NCBI GenBank assembly: GCA_021014325.1
Contig: CM037474.1
Span: 397,001-461,000, forward strand
DNA length: 64,000 bases
Direction of reading: 5' to 3'
Source of the DNA: Plazaster borealis
Lineage: Eukaryota; Echinodermata; Asteroidea; Forcipulatida; Labidiasteridae
The notes below the pieces were generated by a model that ran no database searches, was not told where the DNA came from, and saw nothing but the letters and a program-made list of their open reading frames with translations. The translations under genes and the position numbers were made by a program. The first letter of the stretch is position 1; each line of letters starts with the position of its first letter. This document shows, piece after piece, positions 1 through 39,945 of the stretch.

Positions 1-113
1 AGCTACCAAAATAATACAACAAATTAAATTTATTTTTCTGTCTGCTTTTTGCCTCTCTGGTTTGTCTTTTCTTCCCACTTTACTGCTTCAGTTACACCAG
101 TATCTGTTTGCGT

Positions 114-146
114 GTGTTGTGTCGTGTTGTGTTGTGTTGTGTTGTC
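114..146. repeat. GTGTT simple repeat
   Basis: This is a short pentanucleotide tract (about six units, GTGTT with one CGTGTT variant) in the intron upstream of the first visible gene 1 exon. Confidence 0.7.
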
Positions 147-495
147 ATTTAGCCTTCGAGAAACACTCAAAACGTCAGGCCATTGTATTTTTAACTAATC
201 AGTTTGCAGCAGCTAATTCTCTTTTTAAAAAACGTGATTAGTTTTTGTTTTACTAAAATTAATAACATTTGCTGTAACGAAATTGGTTTGCTTTGTGACG
301 CATTCGGTTGGTCAAAAAGATGCCAGTGTGTGATATTTAAACACCAAATGTTTTAAAACTAACGTTAAACAGTAAACAGAGCTTCTGACTTATCAATGTT
401 CGCACGGGGAATTCAAACTGTTATCGTGACGATTGTTACGCAATGGTAACAATTATAGTCAGCTGTAACGAGCTTTTTGACACTCGATTTTGCAG

Positions 496-27494
<26,999 letters not shown>

Positions 27495-30400
27495 ATACAA
27501 CGTTCAGTCTTCTCAGATTCCCCGCATACTTAAGGACAATGACACATCTAATTATAATTGTATAAAAGGGGACCTGACTAGTGTTCGCTGGACTTAGTTT
27601 GGTTTGCATTTACCTTTATTTTAAGGCTCGTAATTATAAGATATCAATTGGAAAAACAATAAGATGTAAGGTCTTCCTTTATGAAGGTATGATGTAGGTA
27701 GGCTTGTAAGATCAGTAGGACATTCGAACAGGGCTTTTTCTCTCAACGCACGACTTTTTTCCCCCTTGGTCAAGCTAACTATAGGCTAGGCCGATACGAA
27801 ATAGATATTACAAACAATCTCAAACCTTCTCTTCTGTAAACTTATTTTTAATAAGACAATAATACACATATAGGCCTATATAGGTAATATCTGTCAGACT
27901 ATAACTAACTTTCGAGATAGAGCCAATATACTACAGTTGTTTTAAAAAGCAAAATGCCACATAGGCCCTAACCCTTTGTTTCAGCCAAACGAGGACAAAT
28001 GTTCAAATTAGGTTCAAATTAGTTCAAATTATAAAAATATGACTTGTTGTTATTTTCTGATTCTGCTGGTAATCAGCTTTCAAATGATAGGTCACTCACT
28101 GGTTGTCCATCCATAAAGATGTAAGTAGTTGCCTTTTCAGCGATAACAATGAGAGTGAATTAACACGCAGTTTACTTGAAATAGCTGACAACTCAGTGCC
28201 AACTTGACAATAAACATGTATCCATGTCTGTCATTGTGCCGTGCAATCAAAAGGGACAAGATTCAAGATTCTTTAATGAGCAGGCGATTTCGTTAGTGAA
28301 CCCCCTACACTCGTTTACAGTCGAGGGCTCTTTGCCGGATGGAGTGATGTTGTCATCCATCGAGATGTGCTCCCCTTTAATTAATATACCCCTTCGAGAC
28401 ACAAACCGGGAAGTGGCGAAAGTCAAGAAACGCTATCTCATATTCAGCGCACACTGTAATATAAAACAGTGTTGGTTGTGCGTAAGTGAGGCCAGTTGAG
28501 TCAACAGGCGTACATAACCACTGCCTGCTGGATCATTGCAATCATTATTTGAATATTACCATTATAGAATCGCATACGAAACGAGTGCTTCATTATGATA
28601 ACGGATGTCTTTTTGATGGCCTGTTAGCTCCTTTCGACAAAGTCCAGGGATTTTGATATCCTTGCCGATGTATCTACAAAGCTGTAGACTCGGTGCCATA
28701 GAGTTTTGTTGAAGAGAAGTTCACGAAATCTCTTCTATCCACAGCAGGGCTCGATTCCATTGAAATCTTGGTTGATACCGGTGTGTTTACCTGCAATATA
28801 CTCTGTCCTCGGTTATTAGGAGGTCAGCAACTGGCCTAGAAAAATAATGTTAACACTATAACAGCTTTGGTGTTGTGCGCTTCATAAGCTGACAGTGTGG
28901 CATTATGACAAGTGCATGATAGGTTGCCTTCGGAAAACATGAACCTGATTAATATCAATCTGAAAGCACTCTCCCTATTATGTCCACACATTACTGATCG
29001 ACCCTCAAGAGGCATATTTTCGTCTAAAACACAGTCAAGTCAGAAAAGGAGCACTCGAAGACCCCTTTAATCTCCATGGCCTAGTTTTATTGCCGCGTAC
29101 ACGAAATCCTACGGGGGACAACCTTAGTCGTTGATTTTACTAAAAACGTGACCGCCGTAATTTGAGGAATAGTTCACAGGCTGGTTGTATTATGACGTTT
29201 TTGTTGAAAGCTAGAGATGTGAAATTCCAATATACTCTTCGGTTCAAAAACCTTGCCGTTTAATTTTCAGTTCATAATGTTAAATGATGCTAGCCTGGAA
29301 ACCTTGAAAGCAGGATCTTCTCTCGCGATTTAATAATGAAATTGTGCTGAGTTTATCGTGGCCTGAGTTGCACCTGCTAGGCGAAGGATATGTAATTGAT
29401 TGTTAAACAATGATGTATGTCGTAGCGAAACGGGGTTTGGCATAATGTTTATTAAACGCTTGAAAAATCCTACATTATTTCAGAGTGGGTTTTTTCTCGC
29501 TTTCTTTTCAACGCCAACAAAAGTAGACCACATTTTGTGAAAGATAGTACACGTTATTTAACATTAATTTTGTGGACCGGACATTTTGACAAATTTATAT
29601 AACGTCATGGTGACGTGAGCCGGACCTGAGTGCAAGTTGTGGTAAGCGTTCCAATAGACTAAGTTTCAATAAAGATCAATAATCTTGTCTAATCAATTCA
29701 ATAGAACATTTACGTTAATTAACGAAATTACGTAATCCACAACATTCCCTTTTGTGGCTCTCGGATAGGCACTAGTTGTTTAAGATGGCTTTTAAGATGG
29801 CAAAACATGTCAAAGATCATCTTGTTATGTTAATAATGATGTAGTGCTATCAATTAATAGCTGACAATCATTGCAACTAATTACGCAACTAGACCTAGAC
29901 CAATTTCGATTCTCCGTGTCCTTTTTAATTAATTAACAACAAGGTGTACGTACTGTTTTGTAGTATGTGAAGTACTTATATAGTTTACAGCTATTTGGTT
30001 TGATTTGTTTAGTTGTAGGCTCAACACAAAGAGTTTTTTTACCGTCGTAGGGAAATAAAGTTTCTATTATAAGAACAGTATAGTTTGTTTTGTTTAGACT
30101 GAACATAAAGAATAGTTGTGTCATACTTTTGATGTACCAACGATCGTATATTATAGGTTTTAGTAATTGATATAATAAACAATGCACAATGGCTGAAATG
30201 GACGTTTTACGAAGCTCAGAACGGTACTATTATCAGTGCATCTGTGTCTCGGTAAAATACCAATAAGATAAAGTAGAAGCATAATATACAACGCCATATA
30301 CTGATTTTTTTGTATTACATTTTTATTATGTAGATGTAGAAGGTAGGGTCGCTTGTGCCTGTTCATTTACTATATTATTGACCGGGAGTCAATGTCCTTG

Positions 30401-32460
30401 CGTATACAGTGTAGTGCGAATTGTAGGTGATGCAGCGTTTACAAGCTTACCTGTTGACTCCCAAAATGGTGAGCGCGGCACAGTCGCCGAGTGTGACGCG
30501 CGTGCAAAGTGGTCAAAAGCCCAATTCCACGGCTGCGTTTTACCAATTGGCTGTTACGGTAGATTTCCTATATCGGTAAAACACTATAGGCCTTCAGACG
30601 AACCCTCAAGATCTTTCGTTTAGCTCCGGCAACGGGAATAGAATGTTTTTACGGTTTTGGTTTGTCATAAATCACTCATTTTCTAGAGGCTTTTGGAAAA
30701 TTAAGCTGACTGCTATATAGATCACAAAACACATTTCCATTGTTTTTTCGTCTTTAAACAATCACCGCGACAATTACATTGCTTATGATGAGCAGGTAAT
30801 TTAATGAATCATGTTTTGAATGAATGCATTATTTGCAGCAGAACGTTCCACGCTATAGGCCTACCTGATTGAGTCTCCCTTAATTGTTTGGTAATGGCCG
30901 GTAATGGCATCGTTTAAAACTCTGCATGATGCCATCTCTCACTTATTGAGTGTCAGTTTTTAATTAAAAAGTCGGTACTCCACCAATTTATTTGTTTTCC
31001 TAAAAAATTCCAAGTTCCACATTTACACCTAGCCAAATAGCATGCCAATTGTCTTGTTACCATTGGGGTGTTCACACAAAAAAACCCATCAATGACCAGC
31101 TCTTCCGGAATTCCCGTAGGAATTGTACAGCAATTAATCAGCATTGGTACTATATATGTTAAGGTAAAGTGGTATAAACTCTACAAAGAGACACATGTGG
31201 GCTCATCTTAAAATAAATTTTGCTTGAATTGATTTGATTTAGTCAAAAGGGTCTATATATAATGCTTTGGGCGATTTAAAAGTGATTTGGTTCTCAACAA
31301 AAATGTATTACACGCTAAAATCTAACTGTTACTCAATGAGTCAATGATGGTGTCCGATTGTGAATTTTTATTAATGGTGTGTCACGCAGGGTTAAATTGA
31401 GTTTGGCATGGACTAATATGCCGCAAATATATTTCATTGTTCACTCGGCTTTTCTAGAGGTCGTTGCAACAGTAAGCTTTGCATAATTGGATCGTAGTCT
31501 GGCACACTGAAATAATTATACCATTCATAACTATTGTTAATTCCATAAAGGTACCAAAACCAACTTTTAGGAAAGAGGCCTTCTTTGAAAAACTGTAGAT
31601 GCTAGCTTGTAATTATTGTGTTTGATTATTTATGTTTTAATAAGAAAAACTATGTATTAAAGTACTATCTTTGCAAGTTGTCATAAAATAAGCTTATAGA
31701 CATTATGAGAATTGTGCGGGGTCAACTGTCCCCAAATTCCAGCACAGCAAGAAATAAAAACGTTCTTTTTACCCGTTATTAGAAATTAGTGATTATGTTG
31801 TTATCTATGTTAATTTTCGGGCAAATGAACCCGTCTGCAACCCCCCCCCCCCCTTAACCATGGAGTCTCCATACGCCCATGGTATCTACGATATGTTCGG
31901 AACGGCAGGCCATTGTCATTTGTTGCCGAAATCTGGCCTTAATTTTGTTTGGTAATGGATGGTCCTATTCATGTACACGAATTATTAGTTAATTTTTGAA
32001 AATTTGTGAGATCAGAAGCTCATTTTTAATTAAACATAAGGCCAATGAAAGTTTATCGTTGTTTTGTCTTCAGCGCCGGCGTAGAGTTTCAAACCCGCAT
32101 GATAATTTGTAACATTTAGTATTTGTTTTTCTTCAAACAAAAGTAGCATAATACAAATAGGGCTATACAAAAAGGTCTTAAAATGTTGAATGACAATTGC
32201 TTTCAGTCTAGTCCTTGTTTCCAGTTAAATAATCTGTACTGTGGGGTAGTTATCTGTAGTCTGAAAAATCTAAAAATAACTACAACCCAGGATAAATGAG
32301 CAATGGGTGCAAAAACAAGGATGGCCAATTAACCCTCGCCACTTCTCAGAGTTGGGTAGGCGAGAAATTAACCATTGATGTCCATCGTCCTATTGCAGAT
32401 ATATACTAACTACTTATTAGCTACGAATGTGACACTGGCAGGGATGGCAATTATGCTGTT
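27495..32460. other. Intergenic DNA downstream of gene 1
   Basis: Apart from a possible gene 1 3' UTR I see no gene, RNA or clear element. A 91-codon frame at 28224-28499 shows no domain or splice context. A C13 run lies at 31841-31853. Confidence 0.6.
28209..28214 (+). promoter_or_regulatory. Candidate poly(A) signal for gene 1
   Basis: This is a canonical AATAAA about 715 bp after the gene 1 stop, the first exact hexamer I found downstream. A 3' UTR of this length is plausible, but nothing else in the sequence fixes the cleavage site. Confidence 0.35.
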
Positions 32461-32469
32461 TTGTGAAGC

Positions 32470-32969
32470 CTAAGGCCACATAAAAATAAAAAATTGTTGA
32501 TCGTCCTTTTTTGATGGGAAGTGGGGGAGGGAGGGCGGTTTTTTTTTTTTGTTTTTTTTTTTGACATGGCAAAATATGAAATAAAGAATAAAGATATCAT
32601 CATAATCACTATAAAACAAAGGGTTTGTGTGATTTTGATGTTTTCAATTGTTTTGTTAGACCCTTTCAAATCCTAGATGACATTTTCTGTAAACATTTTC
32701 AAAAAACTAAAACGCAGCCTAAGTAAATATTTGAAGAATTTTTCTTGTTTTGCGAACATGAATAATCTTTCTTCCATCATCTGTTTCCGACCTATGGATT
32801 TTGAAAAAATATCAGCTAAACAAAAATCTGGAAGCCAAGTTTGACTGAAAAGATCATTAAAAATACCGTTTTTTATGATTTAAAAAAAACAAAACAAAAA
32901 ATGGGGTCGGGGGGGTTTTGCAGGGTCGGGCGGGGACGATCAACAGTTTTATTTTTTTATGTGGCCTAA
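32470..32969. mobile_element. AGGCCACATAAAAATAAA inverted-repeat element
   Basis: The left end is AGGCCACATAAAAATAAAAA with TTGTTGATCGTCC. The right end is its inverse (GGACGATCAACAG ... TTTTTTTATGTGGCCTA). It spans about 500 bp; the interior is T-rich and G-rich with no coding frame. Confidence 0.75.
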
Positions 32970-33196
32970 TATAGTGCAACATTTCATCCACTGATATTGG
33001 AATACACTAAAATATTGATGCAAACTGTCAACACGGCCAAAATACATCAAGCAATCAACAGCAAGACCATAACTGCTTATTACCGGTACGTGACCAGATT
33101 TGAGAGAAATTTATTTTTACGTCTGCTGACGATGTAGCCCTGACTTCGAAGGGAAGTAAAATGCATTTATTAAGTACTGCGAATTTCAAACACACA

Positions 33197-33198
<2 letters not shown>

Positions 33199-33232
<34 letters not shown>
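33199..33232. repeat. (TA)n microsatellite
   Basis: There are 17 uninterrupted AT dinucleotides about 1.1 kb upstream of the GPCR. Confidence 0.9.
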
Positions 33233-33237
<5 letters not shown>

Positions 33238-34209
33238 ATTTATTCGGTTGTGTGATACTTCCAAATGTATATATGACTATGAATATTCAACTGATATATA
33301 GTTATAATAATTGTTAATATTATTATGCAGACGTTGAAATGATGAACATTGAAATTAAATATTAATTTACTCCATAAACTATGAACAAGGAAAGACACAG
33401 CCTTTCAAACTAATTGACTGAAAGAAACCAAATTACCAATCTGGGCACGTTTTCCTGTTTCAATTTACAAGCAATGTTCCTCGTGACTCTTTTGTCATAT
33501 TAATTATAACTACAGCATGGCCATTATGTGTCAGTTTTGCAATAGACCCAACCGAAATATTTACCATAAACGAACTCTAGAACCCCGGATATTTTGCAAA
33601 GTGTTTTAATTACCAGATCCACCGAAGTTAACACTTGGTCCGTTCCTTGGTGCATTCTCTTGATCAAAGCACACGTGTCATTGTTATGCGATGTTGAAGA
33701 GAAGACGTGACTCACCGAAGACTATTAGTATCGACGATTATTAATATTGATATGTAGTTATGTTTGTTGTGGTGTTTGTTTTGTTGGGGGTGTTGGTTCA
33801 TAATGGATTCGACGTTGCAACGAACACTAAACAAAGTATTTGTTTTGTAATTTTTTGTTAAAATAATTTTCTTTTTAAAATGATCACTCAAAAGTAAAAT
33901 TATATAAATAAAAAATAAAAAATGCCTGGTAATTATCAACACTTATACACGGTATTTCAAGCAGTTCTGCTGTGACAATCAACAGGATGGTTGTCCGGAA
34001 CCTTATTTCCGTTATTTCTTCAACCTGGTGTATCTCATCATCATAATTTCACAACTCCTCAAGTCACACACACAGTGTGTATTTACCTGAACGTAAACCT
34101 CCATTTTGCCTATAGTCTACATTGTATGCGGTATACGCACTGCGTGACGACCAATGCTGTGCGCATAATCACATTATACATCAAGGTTCTCTAGTTTTTT
34201 TTCCTCAAG

Positions 34210-34217
34210 TGACGTCA
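34210..34217. promoter_or_regulatory. Consensus CRE upstream of the GPCR
   Basis: A perfect palindromic TGACGTCA lies 126 bp before the GPCR start codon, where a proximal promoter would be expected. CREB/ATF binding is inference from the motif. No clear TATA box was picked out. Confidence 0.4.
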
Positions 34218-34343
34218 TCGGTTCCACCTGACAAAGCTCGGATGAAACCCAAACTCACTGAGTCCACATGTACTCTTTCCACAACGTAGTTTTACAGCTC
34301 GTGATCGCCTTGTACAGTTGTGTTGTTATCTGCTTTTGAAATA

Positions 34344-35567
34344 ATGGAAGGCAGCGATAATGACAGCACGTGGAATGGGTTTGAAACGACGGGCTTACCC
34401 GAGGTAGAGTCGCATGACGCATCTGTTTTCCTCGGAGTTCTTCTGATTCTACTGTCGGTTATAAGTATTCTCGGGAACATTGCGACGATATGGGCATTCA
34501 AATCCAATCACAAGCTCAGCCATAACAATAGCAATCTACTTATTCTTGGACTGTCATGCTTCGATCTCGTCATCGGTGCTACGGGGCTACCTTCCGCTGC
34601 AATATACACCGGCTTTGGCACCTGGCCGCTAGGGAGGGACGTCTGCGTGATCAGTGCACTCTTCTCAGTAGTCGGTGTGTCCGGCGCGATGTACACGGTC
34701 ACAGCTATCAACATCGACCGGTACTTACTCGTGTCAAGAGATTACTCAGCCTATCTGAAAATCCAGTCCTTAAGAAATCTGAAGCTACAGATCGCCGGGT
34801 TCTGGTTGCTGGCATGGTTGATCGGCTTGAGTGAAACGATCATCTGGACTGCCGGTGGGACGGCAGAGGTTGAGAAACTGATAAACTATAAGAAGGAGTG
34901 CCGCTCACCGGTGAGAACCGACCCTCAGTTCGCTATTGCAACCTCAGTCATCCTCTTCGCCATTCCCTTCTTCATCATGATCGTATCCAATCTGCGTTTT
35001 GTTGTATTGTTCCGTCGACGTCTTCGCAGACGCTCTACCACCTCCAATATCAAGAGTAACGACGCAACATCGAGAAAGGGCGACCAGGGATCGGGGACCA
35101 CGTCTTCCCAGAAAGAGAAAGCTGTTCAAGCCAACCCTGAGGAAGTCCAGGCAATGACATCGAACAAAACTCCTGAGGACGCAGACGGACCCCACCCTGA
35201 TGCATCCACATCCACCCCAGCACATTCCTTGATTAAATCCAGCGTCAACCAAAGTCACCACCCTGCATTGAGGAAGAAGTCTAGTTCGATCAAGATGAAG
35301 AATAGGTACATAAAACCCGCTGTAAGACTTGCGATTCTTATGAGTGTCTTCGCCTTCTGTTCTCTTCCTTATCCTATATTTGTCTTAATAGCTGATACAA
35401 AGTGCAGTGATTGTGCCGTAGTGGTCGCTAGGAACCACCTGTCCAATTTGTTACTCACCAACTCTGCACTTAACCCATTTGTGTATGCCGTTATGCATCG
35501 TCAGATAAGACGGTTTTATTCTCAAAAGTTCAATTCGATTTTTTGTCGACGAAAACGGTATATTTAG
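34344..35567 (+). CDS. Intronless orphan class A (rhodopsin-like) GPCR, 407 aa
   Basis: This is a seven-helix receptor in one uninterrupted ORF. The ATG at 34344 is chosen because an N-glycosylation sequon (Asn6-Asp-Ser) and a short extracellular N-terminus follow it. Visible landmarks are Asn45 (1.50, GN), Asp74 (2.50), Cys101 (3.25) with ECL2 Cys186, DRY at 125-127, Pro208 (5.50), Pro342 (6.50) and NPFVY at 377-381. ICL3 (about 222-320) is long, hydrophilic and rich in Ser, Thr and Lys, suiting G-protein and arrestin control. There are three oddities. Residue 3.32 is Ser108, so it is not a classical amine receptor. The toggle Trp6.48 is Ser340 (CSLP instead of CWxP). TM7 has no Lys, so it is not an opsin. 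Cys401 in the tail could be palmitoylated. A melatonin/GPR84/Tre1-like orphan is possible; the ligand is unknown. The gene lies alone between the two ABCC genes. Confidence 0.9.
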   Translation: MEGSDNDSTWNGFETTGLPEVESHDASVFLGVLLILLSVISILGNIATIWAFKSNHKLSHNNSNLLILGLSCFDLVIGATGLPSAAIYTGFGTWPLGRDVCVISALFSVVGVSGAMYTVTAINIDRYLLVSRDYSAYLKIQSLRNLKLQIAGFWLLAWLIGLSETIIWTAGGTAEVEKLINYKKECRSPVRTDPQFAIATSVILFAIPFFIMIVSNLRFVVLFRRRLRRRSTTSNIKSNDATSRKGDQGSGTTSSQKEKAVQANPEEVQAMTSNKTPEDADGPHPDASTSTPAHSLIKSSVNQSHHPALRKKSSSIKMKNRYIKPAVRLAILMSVFAFCSLPYPIFVLIADTKCSDCAVVVARNHLSNLLLTNSALNPFVYAVMHRQIRRFYSQKFNSIFCRRKRYI

Positions 35568-35599
35568 AAGTTGTATTTCTAAGGGGACTGCATTCATTG

Positions 35600-37160
35600 A
35601 TGTAGAAAATGGGAAGTGATGACTCTGCATCAGAACAAGGGAATTGTTTTGAATGATTACAAACAACGTGTATAATATAAAACACATTTATTCTCGTTGC
35701 CCTATATAATGGAAACTAAACCACGAAAATGATAGTTTCAGTTCAGAATGTTTGAGAATGACGAGCAGATTTAGAATAATGGACCTAACAGTCAGTCTGA
35801 TACAGTGTTGCACCCAAGGGGAGACTTGAATGAATCAAAACTCCTTCAAAGTCCTGCTAATATTTCTGATTTTAAGGATTAATTTATTTTTATTTTTCAT
35901 ACAGAGGAGAAGGAAAATGGAAACATTACCAAAAAGGAGCGTTAAGGGCAACGAAACGGGCTCATCCCAAACTTCTGCTGTTTTGTAATTTTTCAAATTG
36001 TACTATATTATACATGAGATGAGCCACACCAACCCCTCTACAAACCCCACCCCTAAACCTGCCAAAGGCCGATTATTTTCCCAAGCTCCATAAAAAGAAA
36101 CATGGGTGCACCAGTTATAAGGAGTCTCTAAAGGGGCACATGGTAAAAACAAATTTATTCACCTATAGAAATAATTTGTGTTCTTTATTTCGTGCACTCG
36201 AAATCATTTCGTGCACTCGAAATAAATCCGTAATTTTATCCTCAGATTGACAGATTATTGAATATGATCTACACTATAACCGAAACTGCAAATGCGTGTT
36301 TAATCCAATTTTAATATTATTTTCATGCAATGTTCAAACTCATGAATTGGTTATTACAAATTTGGGAGTTTTTTGTTCATATTTTACTTAAAAGAGCAGG
36401 TCATGAATTTTACACTGTGAAACATTTATTGTTCTTTAGTTCAAAGTGAATCATGTTTTATGGATGGTGTTCCATGGAGGATTTCGCTTTAAATCAAGCC
36501 TTTGTTTCACTGTCATCTTTTTTTGTATCAAAATGTATGTTCAATCTGCATATGCATTATGAAGTGTCATGCTTGCACATAATGAACGAGTGTAAATGTT
36601 TATATATATATGAATAAAGCCACAAAATAACGACGCATAAAATTCTTTCGTAAATATGAGATACAACTATTAATCATTGCAATTTGAAATTATCCTTTAC
36701 AGAACATAATTTGTAAACATTATATTTAAGTGAAAGTTTACCAATATTTATTGTTATTGTAATTAAAATATTATAATTTTAAGAACAATTCCTGGAGATC
36801 GTTCTGTTAAAATCACGTTCAACGTCTTTTTATTAGGCGGACATAGTTCGCAAACAAAAGAAAAGGAATCGTTTCCACAGCTGCACGCAAAATGTTCGTA
36901 AGTTACCAGAGGCCGAGTTTAATGGTCTTTAATTTTTGTAGGATGCAGTAATTATCTATAAACGTAGTTATTGTAATGACTGCAGGCGTTCATTGTCAAA
37001 ATATGATATTTCTGTACAAATCAATTTATGTAAATTAACTTACATAACTATGTTCTTCGGATGTTCATGGTTTATATAAGTATCTTTGTAACAAAGGGGG
37101 ATAACCAAGCTTAGAAACCCTTGTAATCCAAAATCCTTCTCTATCCAATTGCCAAAGTGA
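35600..37160. other. Intergenic DNA downstream of the GPCR
   Basis: This AT-rich stretch holds the candidate GPCR poly(A) signals and a direct repeat TTTCGTGCACTCGAAAT at about 36188 and 36208. No gene is seen. Confidence 0.6.
36221..36226 (+). promoter_or_regulatory. Candidate poly(A) signal for the GPCR
   Basis: An AATAAA lies about 650 bp after the GPCR stop, just after a short direct repeat of TTTCGTGCACTCGAAAT. A second AATAAA occurs at 36613-36618. Either could end the transcript. Confidence 0.3.
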
Positions 37161-37168
37161 AAATGCCT

Positions 37169-37710
37169 AATAGACTGTGCAAGTCTCGCGCATATTCGAA
37201 CTACCGGGACCATTGTGTTCCCAACCAAATGGAGATTTACGTGGGCGGGATTTTGTTTGGTCAATTATTTAGTTTATGGCCATGACAACATATGATGTTG
37301 GGAATGTAATACTAAGTGATAAACAACATGAAAGTAAAACTAATTCAAGAAAATATAGAAGAAAACCCGAGAATAAGACTTGACCTCCTTTTCCAGGTAA
37401 TTGTAAATAAATTAAGAATGCTGCCCAACTGACGGGCACACAATCGGGCGTGATTGGCAAATGGGTTTTCTAACAATGAGAATCCTCATTCCAAGTATAT
37501 TTTGTTTCAATGTTAATTTGAACAAAATTATTTGTATCATACAACAATTGAAATTTTATTTATAACATTAACAACTTGCTATGGTTTTTCTTTCAAGAAT
37601 TTTGTATAAATATAATTTTAAAAGAAAATTTTATTTCATAGACAAATAATAGTCTTCGTTCGAGTTTTTTTTACTCGTTTTCGATATGCGCGAGACTTGC
37701 ACAGTCTATT
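37169..37710. mobile_element. AATAGACTGTGCAAGTC element, copy 1
   Basis: Terminal inverted repeats are AATAGACTGTGCAAGTCTCG at the left and CGAGACTTGCACAGTCTATT at the right. If TA is the target duplication, the TIR proper begins GACTGTGC. The interior has GAAAACCCGA and TTTTATTTCATAGA words shared with copies 2 and 3. There is no ORF. Confidence 0.8.
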
Positions 37711-38198
37711 GTCTGTAAGAGTTGAGCCAGACAATTTATAACGAAGGAGGGAGCGGTGGGGCAGGAAACCAGGGAATAAGAGTAATTTGCGACTACATGA
37801 TGTAGAAAGAGGGTGTACCAATTAATCCTCCAACCCCATCCAATGAATTACATCTCACAATATCTTAAGTCAAATTTATTATCGATAAATGATCAAATGA
37901 AATGTACTGCATGCACCTGTACGTACAACATGCCCCTTCGTGTATTTTTGAAGATATTTCCTGAAATCAGTGTTTCACCTCTCAATGTTTGAGAAAAAGT
38001 AAGTTTTGTTTTGTTTTTTATTGGTAAAATTAAATGCAGTCTCATCGTGAGATTGGTCACACAAACCCATACATGGCATGATGTGACGCGGAAAGAGAAG
38101 ACAACTGTAGTTGGAATGATTTCCATTTTCACTGATTAGTTTATTAACTGAAGTGAGAAACAAATCAAGTGAAAACATGTCTGTACACATTACAACCA

Positions 38199-38397
38199 GG
38201 GCCCGATTTCATAGAATTGCTTAATCAGAAAATTGCGCTTATTGATATTTTGCTTAGATCAAAATCAGCAGGAAACCATTTACATGCGACACTACAATGT
38301 GGAATGTATTTCGGATGGTAAACTTTATTCTGGTGAGCAGAGTTGTTTTGTGCTTAGCAACCTTTTGTGCTTTAGCAGCTCTGTGAAATAGGGCCCG
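38199..38397. mobile_element. GGGCCCGATTTCATAGA miniature element, complete copy
   Basis: The left end is GGGCCCGATTTCATAGAATTG and the right end GCAGCTCTGTGAAATAGGGCCC, inverted and complete at both ends. The interior includes GGTAAACTTTATTCTGGT. Confidence 0.8.
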
Positions 38398-39234
38398 GGT
38401 TTGAACCACCAATCATTATTCAAATCTTTATTGTCCACATTAAAAAACAATGAAAAAGTCGGAATGACTCGAACAATGGCAAACGATCCGGAACTGGAAG
38501 CATGGTAATCTAGCCGTCACAAGGTTGTTCTCACCTTCCGTCTGGATACCAATACACTTCCGGATACCCTTTAAACTTCCGCAGTGCATTTAATAAACTG
38601 TGATACAAAACCAAATCTCTGATGATGAGGAAGTTGTATAGTATTAATATAAATACATGTATGACTTTACTTTCCATCAATGAAAAGTCTTGTTAATTTT
38701 CGGGGAAAGGAAGATTATTGGGTATAGGTTTACACATTCAAACTGGGACCTATAAAAAAAGGGACAAGGGTTCCCAGTTGGGTGAAGGTCCCCAGTTGGA
38801 AAGTGTGTACAAAACCAATGGGAGCTGTTGCCAAAAAGTTAAAGTGCGGATAAAAGAGGGACAATAGGAGGTCCCCGATTGCAGGTGTTTAAATGTTTGG
38901 AAACACTAAACCCGCTACGTCAGGCTATCCTGTTAAATAGGTCTATTATTATAACATTAAAACTATCCATTTCTGAGATAAGTATTAATTAATTTGTTGA
39001 ATGGATGAAGGATTTCACTTGCAGTTGTTGCTCACGAAAATACAATTTGAGTTCGTCATCTATACAGGAATATATTTCACGCATTAGAATTATCTGGTGA
39101 ATAGATCTAAATATTTTTGGTTTAATAATTAAAACAATTTATGGGAAATTCCTCCCGTAAGAAAAAGCCTAACTCTTGAAGATGTTACTTATAGTGTATA
39201 TGTTGAATCGCTTAGGAAGGATAATGTTTCGTTT

Positions 39235-39945
39235 AATAGACTGTGCAAGTCTCGCGCATATTTGAACTTCCGGGACCATTGTGGTCCCAACCATATGGAG
39301 ATTTACGTGGGCAAGATTTTGTTTTGTCAATTATTTTAGTTTAACGTGGTTTATGACCATGAAAAATAAATATGTTGTTGGGAATGTAATACTTAGTTAT
39401 AAAAAATATGAAAGTAAAATCAATTCAACAATATAACGAAGAAAACCCGATAATTAAACTTGACCTCAACTTCCGGTTACTGAAAAAAACTAAGAATTTT
39501 GTGCTCACCTCCGATCACAAAACTTATGTAAACGCTTGTTTTGGATGCGCGATGATAATCGCCAGATGCTGTAATTGCAACACAAAGCCTTTTCATAGCA
39601 ATCTATGATTGTTGAGGCGTCAGCATCCTCTAAAAACTGCGTCAAGCGTTAATTTTACGCCCGTGTGACCTTCGCGAATCCGCGTAAGGGGTTTCTGAAA
39701 AGTTAAGATCAAATAAGCACCCTTGTCCCAGAGTTTTAATTTTGTTTCAATAATAATTAACACATTATTTGTGCATTTATTATAAAAACTAAAACTGATT
39801 ATATAAACATGTAATGAGTATTTTTGTTGTTCAGAGTTTGTGATTAGATATAATTTAAAACAAAGATTTGATTTTTAGAAAAAACAAAGTACTTTGATTG
39901 ACGTGTTTTCTCGTTCCGATACGCGCGAGACTTGCACAGTCTATT
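39235..39945. mobile_element. AATAGACTGTGCAAGTC element, copy 2
   Basis: It has the same 20-bp ends and interior words as copy 1. It is 711 bp long, the extra length lying in the middle. Confidence 0.8.

Noticed and set aside
28224..28499. 91-codon frame in the intergenic region
   Set aside because: There is no recognisable domain, codon pattern or splice context; its length is within chance for this spacing.
34320..34343. Upstream TTG start for the GPCR
   Set aside because: It is a non-ATG codon; the ATG at 34344 gives a normal N-terminus with a glycosylation sequon.
34344..35567. GPCR as opsin or biogenic amine receptor
   Set aside because: There is no Lys in TM7 for retinal, and no Asp at 3.32 for an amine.
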